The notes under the pieces: generated by a model
Told to the model about the DNA's origin: nothing
The model's input: only the letters and a program-made list of their open reading frames with translations
Databases searched by the model: none
Made by a program: the position numbers and the translations under genes
In this document: piece after piece, positions 26,551-37,973 of the stretch
How positions within the stretch are numbered: position 1 is the stretch's first letter
Layout of the letters: each line of letters starts with the position of its first letter
Assembly (NCBI GenBank): GCA_033980235.1
Contig: CM067062.1
Span: 18,134,301 to 18,198,300 of the forward strand
Reading direction: 5' to 3'
From: Diadema setosum
Lineage: Eukaryota; Echinodermata; Echinoidea; Diadematoida; Diadematidae
DNA length: 64,000 bases

Positions 26551-26907
26551 CTTACCTCCCGATCTTAAAATAAATCTTATGGCATGTACTAACACTGGTG
26601 AAAGTTTCATGCTTTAGTCAAATTTTGCACAATTCACGTGATTTTGAGGGCTTATCTGCTCTACTAAAACCAATACAGCTGTAGTATATTTTGGTTGATC
26701 TTTAAAATTGCTATATATATATCAAAAATCTTTTTCATTCTTTCCATGAAGTAATCCTGGCAAATGTAAATATACATGTACATAAGTAAAATGTATCAAC
26801 AGATTAAATTTCAGCAGCAAAGCCATATCTGCACAATTACAAGAGTTGATAAGAAAAATCGCTCACTTTGTCCCTGAAATGTCATATCCCTTTTAATCAC
26901 GTGCAGA

Positions 26908-27476
26908 TTTAAAGGACAAGTTCACCTTCATTAACATAAGGATTGAGAGAATGTAGCAATATTAGTAGAACACATCATTGAAAGTTTGAGGAAAATCAGA
27001 CAATCCGTTCAAAAGTTATGAATTTTTGAAGTTTTTGTGCAGTCACCGCTGGATGAGAAGACTACTGCAGTGTATGATGTCACATGCGTACAACAATATA
27101 AGGAAAATATCAAGAGAATTTCACAAAATTTCATCTTTTGAAAAAAGTACACATTCCCTTGACTCATTACTGACATATGTTATGGGTAATATTATTCCCA
27201 TTGCCTTTAGAAAGAGGCAAGTCAAGTGCTCTTTTATTATGTGAAAAAAGTGAAAATATGTTGAATTTTCTTTACATTTTCTTTATACTGTTGTACTCAT
27301 ATGACATCATGAGCCTTAGTAGTCTCCTCATCCAGTGGTTCCAACACAAAAGTTTTAAAAATTCATAACTTTTGCATCGATTGTCCAATTTTCCTCAAAC
27401 TTTCACTGATGTGTTCTACTAATATTGCTGCATTCTCTCAATCCTTATGTTAATGAAGGTGAACTTGTCCTTTAAA
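26908..27476. mobile_element. 569-bp element with long (>130 bp) TIRs
   Basis: TTTAAAGGACAAGTTCACCT at the left and AGGTGAACTTGTCCTTTAAA at the right start inverted repeats. These pair through ATTAACATAAGGATTGAGAG and TTTGAGGAAAAT to about 27080/27310. Together with the remaining interior almost the whole unit is foldable. I recall this family from sea urchin DNA. Relatives occur at 34040-34300 and 28975-29205. Confidence 0.85.
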
Positions 27477-27817
27477 TAGCAGAATGTTAAATCTTTCCTT
27501 TTATTGTCCTATGTGAAGGTGAAGTGAAGTAGATTGTGCATGTTATATTGATACAATACTCAAGAAGAACTCAGACACATGATTCCCCGAATCCAACATT
27601 TGGTGTTCCGGCAACAAGTGAAAGTACTAACTTAGAATAAGATTCAATTCGTTGAGTTCCTGCCTGGCAATGATATCTAAAGGGGAGAAGGTGGAGAGCC
27701 ACACTAGAATATGACAGCTTTAGCCCCCTCACAACACAATGACATTACCCAAACAATATCCTAGCAAAGAATATCATCTCATATTCAGTCAGAGTGAACT
27801 ATGTCCACTTTTCATAC

Positions 27818-27970
27818 CTTTCATCGTCTTTGATCCTTGACCTTTCATCTTGAGTGATTCCGAAGACTGGCTACGAAGACTACTCGACCTGCTGCCCTTT
27901 GTTTTCTGTGACCTTCCCATGACCTTTGGAGTCCTCACCTCTTCTTCTTCCATGCTTGAGGTACCAGAAA
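27818..27970 (-). CDS. exon 11 of the unknown gene, Ser/Lys-rich
   Basis: The acceptor AAACTCAG precedes a 153-bp phase 1-1 exon reading SGTSSMEEEEVRTPKVMGRS, then QKTKGSRSSSLRSQSSESLK and MKGQGSKTMK. The donor is AAAG|GTATGA. It is probably disordered and phosphorylatable, judging only from composition. Confidence 0.7.
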
Positions 27971-28548
27971 CTGAGTTTCATTCATTTTGCAGAAAAATAA
28001 AAAACAATAAACAAACAAACACAAGAAAAGGTCACCAATCAATTCATTCATTCCATAACACGCATATGCTGAATAAATAATAATAATAAAAATAATATGA
28101 TCTAATGAATTTGACATCATCAAGCTTTGGAGCTCATTTTATCCACATTTTGAAAGTTCTAATTAATATTGGCTTTTAGGCATAGCAGTACTTAAAACTG
28201 ATCCACAAAAGAAAACTAACATACGATGGCGCCATGCTGCTAAATGTGTAGTACACATAGACCTATATATTATATATATTCACACACACAGATAATGTAT
28301 ATTTCTCACAAAATATGCTTACTATTGAGTTTTTCATGAAAGAGGTTCAAATGCAAGTAAACTCAGTGCATTTCAAAAGTCATTTTATATGGTCCAGGCA
28401 TGCTCAAAGAATAAAATTCACATTTACCAATGCCAAATATATCAACTGTCAATGTAGAAATGTCATTCAGCAAGCTGATATACTGCCCTCTTTGGTCTTA
28501 GGATTTATAGTATACTTAGGGCTCCTCCCCTGCTGTGTTCATTCATTC

Positions 28549-28702
28549 TGGGCCAAATTTCATAAAAAATTTCATGATAGCAACTCTTGCTGGAATGGCA
28601 GTTGCCATGGTACAGACAATAATCCAGCTTCCTGACTATTTCTATGAAAAGTTGCCATTCCAGCAAAAGTTGCAGTCCCAACATCTTTTATGAAATGGGC
28701 CC
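28549..28702. mobile_element. 154-bp hairpin MITE
   Basis: GGGCCAAATTTCATAAAA at the left and TTTTATGAAATGGGCCC at the right are inverted. GCTGGAATGGCA / TGCCATTCCAGC further in continue the hairpin. It lies in the intron between exons 10 and 11. Confidence 0.75.
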
Positions 28703-28974
28703 TGATGTTTTTTTGTTTTTTTTTTACTGTGTGTCTGCATGTGTCTGTATGTTTGTATGTGTTTCACACCAACCTACCATGCTGTTTCTTCACATACAAA
28801 CTTGCATCAATTACTTAACAGGTACATCTACTCACACTTCATTCTTTTGTCTCTTTGTATGAGGATCATGAAGAAAATTCAACATATTTTCACTTTTCCA
28901 GCATAATGGAAGACACTTGACCTACCTTTTCAAAAAGCAGAGGAAAAATATTACCCTACCATATGTCAGTAACA

Positions 28975-29205
28975 CATCAAAGAAATGTGTACTTTTCATG
29001 AAAAATGAAATTTTGTGAAAAATCTTTTTAAATTTTCTTGATATCACTTTCCATGTTTGATGTCATTAGGTCATCCAAACTTTAAAAATGCACAAGTTTT
29101 GAACGGATAGTCCAATTTCCCTCAATCTTTCATTGATTTGTTGTACCAATATTGCTGCATTCACTAAATCCACTACTTATATCGGTTTCCTTCCCCTTAA
29201 AGTCC
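28975..29205 (+). repeat. diverged copy of the 26908 long-TIR element (right half)
   Basis: AATCTTTCATTGATTTGTTG, CCAATATTGCTGCATTCACT and the preceding AAGTTTTGAACGGATAGTCC follow the order of the right arm at 27330-27450. The end is degenerate (CCCCTTAAAG). Confidence 0.6.
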
Positions 29206-29247
29206 AACAAATTTAACATCTGTCAATTTCTGCTTAAAGTCACTCAC

Positions 29248-29508
29248 TCTCTGGTCTGTGGATGGCCTTCCGGAACTTCCTCTTGATCTCCGCCGACTTG
29301 ACCGAGTCCAGGTCGCTCTGGATGGTGACAGAGTCGAAGCTGGACAGCGGGACTCCGGCCAGTCGCCGGACCATCATGGACCGGAAGCGGGCCTCGTAGT
29401 CCTCCGTCTGGATGGACTCGGGGTCACTCTGAGGGGGACCCTGGAGACCCGGCTTGACCTTTCGGCGTGGACGTGAAAGTTTCTTCTTTGGTACCACACC
29501 AGGATGTT
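29248..29508 (-). CDS. exon 10 of the unknown gene, two D-S-I motifs
   Basis: This 261-bp phase 1-1 exon has acceptor TTACCAAACAG and donor GAGA|GTGAGT. It encodes a basic Pro/Arg/Lys stretch, then SDPESIQTEDYEARFRSMMV and, about 25 residues later, SDLDSVKSAEIKRKFRKAI. Its GC content is clearly higher than the flanks, as expected for a coding exon in this AT-rich region. Confidence 0.8.
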
Positions 29509-29921
29509 CTGTTTGGTAATATTTCAAGCAGGTGAAAAGTGAACAAGGATAATAAGTAAATCTACTCTGTATATCCACTCCCTAAGGTCCATGCAAGATA
29601 ATTTACCTTATGCAAATGGTATATATAAAAAATATCAAAATACCATATATAGCACCCTTTACAAACAAGGGAAAAGAAAGGGTAGAATGTATATCATGGT
29701 AAAATATATGTAAATCCTCTTTGCATTAATTTAACTCACTGATGAGAGTCTTGGTGGGTTTATAACAGATTTTGATTTATAGATACACCACTTTTGAGAC
29801 AGATCTGGCTGTCAATGTTAAATGAGTCATACTATGTTCTTTGACAAGTACAGCACTGAGCATCAAGGTTTGTCTTAGAAATACATTTAAAATTTTGTCC
29901 AATAAGCAAAGCACAATCAAA

Positions 29922-30304
29922 ATACTAAATTTTCGCGGTGTTGAAATTTTCGCGCATTTCGCGCAACCAGAAACTAGCGCGAAAATAAAAACACACGAAT
30001 ATTTTTGCTTGCCATACGTTCCTGTGCGTGACGTCTTGATTCTGCGGAATTAAAAACACGCGAAACTCTTCTGACCCGGCCTAGCGCGAAAAATTAGTCC
30101 CGCGAAAATATCCACTTTTACAGTACTGTAAAATGAGGAATGTTCACCTGCATTTTAATTTTGCAGATTTTGCGAGAGCCAAGATTCGCAAAATCAAAAC
30201 TAATGCACGTGAAGGCTCTGAAGGCATTGAATGCCAGAGGCACTTTGCAAAAATTTCATGCCGTGAAAAAGGCGCTAAAAATGCTAAAATATCATGTTTC
30301 GCAG
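29922..30304. mobile_element. two abutting CTGTAAAA-family MITEs
   Basis: The first copy (about 29922-30123) has inner TTTCGCGGTGTTGAAATTT and CGCGAAAATATCCACTTTTA. It ends in TTTTACAG and then TA. A second copy starts directly with CTGTAAAATGAGG at 30126 and ends near 30304 with weak TIR. The chance ORFs here (both strands) arise from the element. Confidence 0.65.
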
Positions 30305-31146
30305 TACATTCTACACAAGTTAAAAGGAAGGAGATAGCCAATATATCACAAGTGGTATCATATATGATTCAGGTGTCATTAGATACATTCTTTGGGCTGC
30401 TATCTATAGATGTCATAAAAGCATATATTCACCATCATCACTTAAAGTGCATCTTTCACTAGAATAGAAGGAAGGGTTGGATCATACATATGGAGAAGAC
30501 ACAAAATATTTGTATGCTCAAATTAATGATATTGAGACAATGTATTTAGTGTACATTTCTTTGGTGTTGTTGCCGTAAGCACTTCTTTTGTAATTGCATT
30601 CTATTCTAGTTGCTATTTGGTGAGGTTTCTGAGATGTGGAGAAAAGACTTTATGTTCTTTTATTCCACTGAGCAGGCATTTTGGTTTATTCTGCTTTGTG
30701 TTTATAGTGTGAGAAGTGTATACAGGATGCATCAAGTAGAGTTTTTTGGTGGTATGAGGGATTTGGCCATTTAATGCAAGTAGAATGATTGGATAGTCAA
30801 CTATATTCACACTAGAGCCTACATATACACCTAGTAAGGGATGAAGGAAATAATACGCAATGGATGTCAAGATCTGATATCATAACAAGAAAACAAGTTT
30901 ACACTGCACTTTGTACAGGTATAAACACAATGGCATCTAACCTAGTACCTCCTCAATCTAACTAAACTATTTTCCACACAATGAATATTATATGAGCTAT
31001 ATATTTCAGCTGGTTGGACTCATGTACAAATGATGTGAATTGGTCAAAAGTTTTCTGCAGCAGTCTTCAATTTTAGTTCAGGTCAGAAAATTTAAAAAAT
31101 GAAGCAGAGGCGCTGTGAAATAACTAATCATGAGAGAGCTTTATAC

Positions 31147-32085
31147 CTGTTTGGATGTGTTTCAAAGGGATCGCAAGAAATCGTGGCTCATATTCCTCCG
31201 TAACTATTGAATCCGCACCAACATCGCGCTCCGAGACCTCTTTGTGCACATACATGTACTCTGGGAGTCCACTCGGTTCTATAGGGGGCGCTGACACTGT
31301 TCTTTTCTTTGTCTTTCCCCCTCGACCTCCCTCTCTGCCCTTTATCCTTTGCAAGTGATGCACTGCGGTCTCGTTGGTTGGACTGACATCGTTTGAATGC
31401 TGCCCTCTATTTTGACTCGCTTTTAATTTCTTGTTCGACTTATTGGTCCTCTGGCTCCTGGCAGAATCCGGCATGGCAAAGCGTTGGAAAGTGCCCTCAA
31501 AGTCTTCTGTTGCGATAGACTCAAGGTCGCTCACACTCTGGATCACTGCAGGCTGGGAGAGAAGGATCTCCGTCGCCAGCGACGCTCTTTCCGAATCGTC
31601 ACCAGCTCCATCCTCATCGTAAAAGATGTCTCTCAACCTCATGACCTGATGGCTCACATCTCTGCTTCTCCCTCCAGCGTTATTATTTGCATTGATGCCG
31701 CTCCCAATGTTTCCTTGCTGTAGATGAGTTGTGCCCATCTGCCCTCCGCTAGCAACTTTGTGGTTCAATTGTTGGCTCGCATCACTGGAGGCACTGCTGC
31801 GAGAAGCGTGCTCTCCACGAGCCTTAGTTCGACCTTTGGAGGCAACTTTCTTCTTCTGCGTCCTGGCTTTTACTTTATCATCCCCCCTGCTGTTGTTTGA
31901 CTCGTTTGTTTGAGCTTTTGAGTGGTTACCCGAAGCAGGCGAAGGCGTGATTTTTTGTGGTGAGCTATTATTGCTGGTTGTGTGGTTGTGGTGGTTGTTA
32001 GTGCTCTCCTGCATGGCAGCTAAATGGTACTCTTGGCTACTCGTGAGTTGGTGGCGTGGTGGCAGGGTGTTGCGGGGAGTGTGAT
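31147..32085 (-). CDS. exon 9 of the unknown gene, large central exon
   Basis: This is the largest exon: 939 bp, phase 1-1, with acceptor TTTTCCTCAG and donor ACAG|GTATAA. It begins HTPRNTLPPRHQLTSSQEY. A long disordered Asn/Ser/Lys/His-rich part follows, then VMRLRDIFYDEDGAGDDSER. Two clear copies of the repeated motif occur: SDLESIATEDFEGTFQRFAM near the middle and ADSIVTEEYEPRFLAIPLKH at the end. The similar spacing of an acidic pair, E-aromatic-E and a basic/hydrophobic tail suggests repeated short helical binding motifs. No homologue was recognised. Confidence 0.8.
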
Positions 32086-32289
32086 CTGAGGAAAATGGAT
32101 GCAGCGGTAAAACAGATGTACATGAATCTTCTAAGTGATACTACATTAATGGGCACAGTTTGTTCATTTAAAACTGAGATGTGATTATCTAATTTCTATG
32201 TCAAAAAGCTCTTTTTGGATTTGCATGATAAAGACCAGAAAATTTGCAATAAGTTGCAGATCACAGCAGAGGTGTAAGATTCCATATTT

Positions 32290-32690
32290 GAAATATGAAA
32301 AAGGTTGGTATAGTTTTGGTTGAAATGGGGATTCAGATTTTAAATTTTTGCAAGGTAATTGGAAACTACTTATGAAATATTAAAGAGCATACAATTCTTA
32401 GAGGAATTCAAAGGTAATTTCATGGAAATTGGTTTTTTTAATGGCTGAGATATCCAAAAATAAAGTACAACACCGTGGTCCTAATTAAAGGTGGGTTTTT
32501 TTTATTTCACCCTCTTTGTTTTGGATATTTCAGCCATATAAAAACTTGTTCTCATCACACAGACTTTGAATTCCTCTTAGAATTGTATGCTCTTTCATAT
32601 TTCATGAGGTTTCTGCCTATCTCACAAAAAAGTTGGAAACCTGAAGCCCCGTCTCAAACAAAACTATACCATATTATTACCATTATATGG
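32290..32690. mobile_element. ~400-bp palindromic element
   Basis: The left arm contains GGTATAGTTTTGGTTGA, GAGCATACAATTCTTAGAGG and GCTGAGATATCCAAAA. The right arm has the complements in reverse order, with a central spacer around 32470. The arms differ at scattered sites, so it is an old copy. Confidence 0.7.
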
Positions 32691-33458
32691 CATAGACCAC
32701 GTCAACTACATAAAGCACTGGATAAGGCAGCATTTTTTTTTATTGATATGAATCAAGCTACTTTGGATGACTGACTTCAAATGGACTCACAATTTGCTAG
32801 CAACAAACATTTTCTTGATAGCATCTACATAACTATGTAAAGGTGGTTCGTGTGAAGCTACAAATGGTACAAACAAAGAAATGTTCTCTCTTCTGTCTAC
32901 TGCATCGCTATTTTCTCTGGACCAAAGAGGGATATTACCCCATTAAGCCTTTATGTGCCATGTTCGCACGGCATACTCCGGCGACTGTGTGCTCAAGTTA
33001 GCATATTCTGCGCAAACGCACAAACCCACTCAAACCAATCGATAAATTGCCATATGCCATAGTCAATTGAAAGCGTTCCCTGCAATTCCATTCCTGTCAC
33101 ATGTAGCTTTCATTTTATGTGGTGATTGACTATAAAGCGGTATTCCCTAGTGGATATATGCTAGTAAACTCTGTTTAAGTTTCTGTCACTGTTTTGTGTG
33201 CAAAAGTGAAATGCCTCTACAATAATGCAGCTACTAGTCATTTGAAAGAAAAACAATCATAGATCTGTCATGCAATTTGCATCAAAGCAAAGTTTGTCAG
33301 TTTCTCTACAATTTCGCTCATTATATGTCCTTAGTAACAAAAATCTGTAAAAGTTGCATAGATTTGAAAAACAAAATGTTTTCCCAAAACATGACTAGGT
33401 TGCTGTCTCAGATTAATGTGGCACACAGGGGGTTTACACCATGGCACATAAAGAGTTA

Positions 33459-33519
33459 CTGTAAAAGTGGAAATTTTTGCAGTGTTGAAATTTTTGCGCA
33501 AAAATATCCACTTTTACAG
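33459..33519. mobile_element. 61-bp minimal hairpin of the CTGTAAAA family
   Basis: CTGTAAAAGTGGAAATTTTT and AAAAATATCCACTTTTACAG are almost all that remains, flanked by TA at 33457-33458 and 33520-33521. It is an internal-deletion derivative of the longer copies. Confidence 0.8.
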
Positions 33520-33523
33520 TACT

Positions 33524-33573
33524 GACTAGTCCCGAGTATACTTGTTCAGGTGTCTACGTCTAAATGGGTTAAA
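33524..33573 (-). repeat. partial copy of the TTAACCC short element
   Basis: TAGTCCCGAGTATACTTG and AAATGGGTTAAA on the plus strand are the complement of half of the 59560/61198 unit. It lies directly beside the 61-bp hairpin. Confidence 0.65.
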
Positions 33574-33587
33574 ACAATAGTGGATCG

Positions 33588-33742
33588 GGGGGGGGGGGGG
33601 GGGGGGGGGGAGGGGGAGGGGCACCAGTCGCACTCCCTTTATTTTTTGTTAAAACAAAAGAAATTTTTTATAAAAATGGAGGTGGCATGACCTCCCCCCT
33701 TAAACTGTGTAAAGGTGCCCCCCCCCCCCCCCCCCCCCCCTT
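33588..33742. repeat. G-run and C-run pair
   Basis: A run of about 23 G near 33588-33610 is followed 110 bp later by a run of about 21 C near 33720-33740. GGGGCACC and GGTGCCCC border them, so the pair is an inverted repeat. Confidence 0.85.
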
Positions 33743-33803
33743 ACAGAATTCCTGGATTCACCCTGGTTAAAATGGGAGGCAGTAAGGAGAACGAAGGGTG
33801 TAC

Positions 33804-33896
33804 CTTGCTGATGTAATGACTGGACCACTCGCTGCCTCACTTCTTCCGCCGAGATTGAGTCGGCATCGCTGGTGCCACCAAATGAGCTCTCTAAGC
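33804..33896 (-). CDS. exon 8 of the unknown gene, one D-S-I motif
   Basis: The acceptor TCTTCCAG precedes a 93-bp phase 1-1 exon encoding LESSFGGTSDADSISAEEVR and QRVVQSLHQQ, with donor CAAG|GTACAC. It is essentially one unit of the recurring motif (acidic, DSI, small residue, EE, hydrophobic-basic helix). Confidence 0.7.
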
Positions 33897-34039
33897 CTGG
33901 AAGAGTTTGTATAGGATTGCATCGAGTTTGGGATACATTATAAGTTAGCTATTGAGGATGCAATTAAATGTTCATAAACAAGCAATTGTGGTACTGATGA
34001 AAGGGGGAATGTTACCCAAATATATATGTGGACTGAGGA

Positions 34040-34320
34040 AACAAAGAAATAGTGACAGAACACATCAGTGAAGTTTGAGGAAAATTGGACAATCCTTTCA
34101 AAAATTTTGAAGTGAAAGAAGTTTCACTGGATGATAAGACTACGACAGTCCTCTGTGATGTCATTGCAAGGCAACAATGTAAAGAAAAAATGAAGAGAAT
34201 TCAACAAAATATCATTTTTATGAAAAGTAACCCTATACATTATTCCCGAACATATTGCTGACATGATGATGTGTTGATGGTAAGATTATTCCCCCTGCTT
34301 TCATCATGCTAAAAAAATTG
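34040..34320 (+). repeat. diverged copy of the 26908 long-TIR element (left half)
   Basis: ACACATCAGTGAAGTTTGAGG, GGACAATCCTTTCAAAA, CTGGATGATAAGACTAC and TGATGTCATTG occur in the same order as in 26908-27476. The right TIR is not found. Confidence 0.65.
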
Positions 34321-34610
34321 AATACAGGAAATATGATAAATATGATAGAAAATTGGCTCCTATTTTAGGCAATGTTTTTACACATAAATGACAATGCCAC
34401 ATCAACATAATTTGAGTCTGTTAAAGCCCACTGGCACAGAAGTTGGATAAAGAGAAAAGGTAAAATCATGTACATGGAATACTTGACCACTTCATACCTA
34501 CAACTGTACTCTGCCATCAATAACAGAAGGGTATTATTTTTGTGTGCTGTTCAAACTTAAAGAAGAACAGGTGGAATGTCTTTAAACCAAGTGGATCAGA
34601 TGATGCTTAC

Positions 34611-34793
34611 TCTGATCGTTGAGCTTGAGTTTGGGGGATGGGCGTGTCACCTGACCCCTTGATGTGCCCCGCCCCTTGGTGCTGGTTCTCTTGGACTGCT
34701 TGTAGCCAGAGGGTTTCGATGTTCTTTGTGGGGAGCGTGCCTTGTCCGGAGTCAGAAGAGTGCCCTCACTCGAGTTTGTGTCTCCAGTGTGAG
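34611..34793 (-). CDS. exon 7 of the unknown gene, basic Ser/Thr-rich
   Basis: This 183-bp phase 1-1 exon runs from a weak acceptor (GAATGTAG) to a good donor (CAGA|GTAAGC). It encodes HTGDTNSSEGTLLTPDKARS and continues Lys/Arg/Ser-rich to PSPKLKLNDQ. It is probably disordered. Two upstream in-frame AG acceptors would extend it by a few codons in another phase. Confidence 0.6.
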
Positions 34794-35379
34794 CTACATT
34801 CTTGTGTACAATCTGCCCCCCTCCTTGGATATCAATGCAAGATGAATGAAAAATCGAGCTAATTTCCTTGGCTGACAATAACAGTACAGTACATTTCATT
34901 CGTAGCACAGGAAGAGTAACTAAAATTTCAATATATTAGATTTGGTGAAATGTGTGAGTAAACACAAACATACAAACACAAACACAAACACAAACACAAA
35001 CACATATGCACAAGTTGAGAGGTTGGTAACCTTTTTTTTCTTTTAATATCTAAATTTTGTTGATGTACGTCTCACACTCAGAAATACCAATATACTGTGT
35101 AGTTTTGTTGTTGTTGTAGGTTTTTTTCTTCTACCAGAAGCTGAAGATAAAGCATTTCATTTGAAGTAGGAAAAGGAAACATTGTAATGTTTTCCATGAT
35201 ATTTTACAGATATTCCTCATTGAAATCAACTGCATTTGGATGTAGTATAAAGCTGATAAAAAACAGAAAAATATGAACAAGATGCAAGATGCAATAGTCA
35301 CTATAGTGGACTAAAAACTTGCAGTTGGTTTGAGCCCCTGACACCAAGAACTGAAGATTCAATGCCCATTCGTTCACAC

Positions 35380-35452
35380 CTTTCTGAGGACTTGTTCTCT
35401 TCTGTGCCCGAGTCCTTTTCTTCTTCTTTTCTTCTGATGATCCAGATCCATT
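35380..35452 (-). CDS. exon 6 of the unknown gene, basic linker
   Basis: The acceptor ATACTTGCAG precedes 73 bp encoding NGSGSSEEKKKKRTRAQKR and TSPQK, with donor AAAG|GTGTGA. It is phase 0 in and 1 out, matching its neighbours. The KKKKRTRAQKR cluster resembles a nuclear localisation signal by composition; this is inference only. Confidence 0.65.
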
Positions 35453-35932
35453 CTGCAAGTATATGAAGAGATTTCATGCAAGTTTCACTCTCAATTTTTT
35501 GTGTCAAACTACACTGTGTCATTGTAAAGTAGTCGTCCATATAAAAGCATTATTTCATGATTGTCATATTTCCATTGGACCACTGTGATTTCATTGTGTA
35601 ATGAGACTATGTTAATACACTTACTGCTGCATGCTTCTCTTTTTATTAACCCCCCCAAAAAAAAAAAACAACAATAACAAACAAACAAACAAACAAACAA
35701 ACCTTGTAAATATCAACAGTGTGGATACACTAAAGTCTTGGGTCTATCTTATTGGAGGTGAAAGTAAGCTTATGATAGTAATAACACAATCTATGCAATA
35801 GAACAAAAACATTTATGGAGATAAGGTGGGTTATTCACTCATTTTTCTTTATATACAGTGTACACTGACATATCTCTATAAGGTAATCAAATATCAGAAT
35901 ACTTCAGACTTCTTACAGATATATTGCATTAC

Positions 35933-36474
35933 CTTACTGATGAGGTCACTTAGCTCTGCATCAATACTGTCCAGGATAAAGTCCACATGGTCTATGTGAA
36001 GAGGTCCAATCATTCCTGGTTCCACCTCCTCCTCCTCCTCTTCTTCTCCCTCCTCTTCTCCCCCATCCTCCATCTCTTCCTCCTCCGATTCTCCCTCCTC
36101 ATCCTCCTCGTATTCCTCCTCCAGCTGCCTAGCAACCACGCTCCCTCCATTCTGCATCCCTCTGGTCCCGCCCATTGGATCCTCCCTCTGGCTAGTCTCC
36201 ACAAACCTGCGCTCCTGCTGATGAGGTGACACCTGCTGGCCGTTGGTCTTGACCACGCCCGCGCTCTGGTGGTGGGGGGTGTACACCAGCTGGGCCTGGT
36301 GTCCACTCCCTGCTACCTCTCTCTCTTCCTCATTGTCATGACCATCATGTCTCTGCATCCTTCCATGAGGTGAAGAACTATCGTGGGAGAGATCACTTAT
36401 TTCATCTTCCTCCTCTTCCTCCTCTTCATCTCCTATCGAATACTCTTCCCCACTCTCAGAGTCAGTCTCATATT
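35933..36474 (-). CDS. exon 5 of the unknown gene, acidic low-complexity
   Basis: The strong acceptor TTTTGCTGCAG precedes a 542-bp open exon, entering in phase 1 and leaving in phase 0 at AAG|GTAATG. It encodes YETDSESGEEYSIGDEEEEE, then a His/Gln-rich middle (about residues 50-120 of the exon). A second long Glu run follows (residues ~125-160), then HIDHVDFILDSIDAELSDLI, which carries one copy of the D-S-I motif. The Glu runs are encoded by GAG/GAA repeats and probably expand by slippage. The opposite strand is open for 80 codons only because of this low complexity. Confidence 0.75.
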
Positions 36475-37039
36475 CTGCAGCAAAACAAAAATGTAGAGCA
36501 ACAATTATTACAATGAATCAGAGATATTGCACAGTTAGAAATTCAATGAAAATTTTGGGAGGTTCTTTTTTGAGCAATGCATGATTCAAAAGTTTGAAAA
36601 TTGACAAACAGCATTATTCTTCTCTGCTCTTTACTACTAAATGAAAACTAACACCTATGTTCATACTCATTTGACATTTTCTTTCCTGTGTTATTTTTTT
36701 TCTTTCCAACCTATTTAATCCGGTATGTGTGGACTTTCTGCACTAGTTCATTCTATAGTCTTTCCGCAGAAAGATTGTAAAATTGGACTGAGAAAAAAAA
36801 ATGTGAACATATCTTTAAAGAATGACAATAAGCCCAATTTAGATGGTTCAGGAAGAGATTGTTGAATGTTTTAAATTATGTCACCAGCTTTGTCATGATA
36901 TAACTCACTCAACCTCTGCAATCTTATATCTACTTTGAGAGAAAAATGAAGTTTACATTGTGGTAACGCATCTCAAACAAGGAAAAGTAGAAATTACGCG
37001 GTGCGTAATATATGTCCCCGCCGGAAGTAGCATTTAGTA

Positions 37040-37970
37040 GCACAATGTACAATATAGGTAAAAAGATCAAGGTCAAAGGTCAAAGAAGTCAAAGGTCAAA
37101 ATTTTGAAGCCCTCACCTAGTGCCATCACATAAGGCAAACGGAATCGAAATCGGGTTAGAAATGGGGAAGGAGTAGCATTTTGTAGCCAATGTACAATGT
37201 AGGTAAAAACTCAAGGTCAAAGGTCAAAGAAGTCAAAGGTCATAATTCTGTGTAGAAGTTTTGAAGCCCTCACCTAGTGCCATCACTTAAAGCAAACGGA
37301 ATTGAAATCGGGTTACAAATGGCGAAGGAGTAGCATTTGTAGCAAAATGTACAATATAGGTCAAAAATCAAGGTCAAAGGTCAAAGAAGTCAAAGGTCAA
37401 AATTCTGTGTAGAAGTTTTGAAGCCCTCACCTAGTGCCATCACATAAAGCAAACGGAATCGAAATCGGGTTAGAAATGGCGAAGGAGTAGCATTTTGTAG
37501 GCAATGTACAATATAGGTCAAAAATCAAGGTCAAAGGTCAAAGAAGTCAAAGGTCAAAATTCTGTGTAGAAGTTTTGAAGCCCTCACCTAGTGCCATCAC
37601 TTAAAGCAAACGGAATTGAAATCGGGTTACAAATGGCGAAGGAGTAGCATTTGTAGCAAAATGTACAATATAGGTCAAAAATCAAGGTCAAAGGTCAAAG
37701 AAGTCAAAGGTCAAAATTCCGTGTAGAAGTTTTGAAGCCCTCACCTAGTGCCATCATATAAAGCAAACGGAATCAAAATCGGGTTAGAAATGGCGAAGGA
37801 GTAGCATTTTGAAGCAAAATGTACAATATAGGTCAAAGGTCAAGGTCAAAGGTCACAACTGAAATTCTGTATAGAAGTTTCAAAGCTCTCATGTAGTGCT
37901 ATCATATAAAGCAAACAGAATCAAAATCGGGTTAGAAATGGCGAAGGAGTAGCATTTTGAACATTTTGAT
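37040..37970 (+). repeat. 157-bp tandem repeats, each with AGGTCAAAGGTCA
   Basis: The DR1-like AGGTCAAAGGTCA starts at 37070, 37214, 37371, 37528, 37685 and 37842. From the second copy the spacing is exactly 157 bp. Unit identity is high except for the last one. Confidence 0.9.
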
Positions 37971-37973
37971 CAC

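Larger units (their letters stand above)
21629..26665. mobile_element. 5-kb foldback element with tandem-repeat arms
   Basis: The ends are inverted copies: AGTAGAGCAGATAAGCC at 21629 and its complement ending at 26665. The pairing extends through TTGTGCAAAATTTGACTAAA, the GATCGGGAGGTAAGTCTGA block and the tandem units. The left arm (to about 22640) has about six units of ~165 bp and the right arm (from about 25960) about four, oppositely oriented. The unequal arms are typical of foldback elements. The middle contains a decayed LINE end, GA-rich DNA and no transposase ORF. No target duplication is obvious. Confidence 0.8.

Noticed and set aside
35987..36306. ORFs of 80 and 98 codons overlapping exon 5
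   Set aside because: They are shadows of the acidic GAG/GAA-rich exon in other frames (poly-Leu and poly-Arg).
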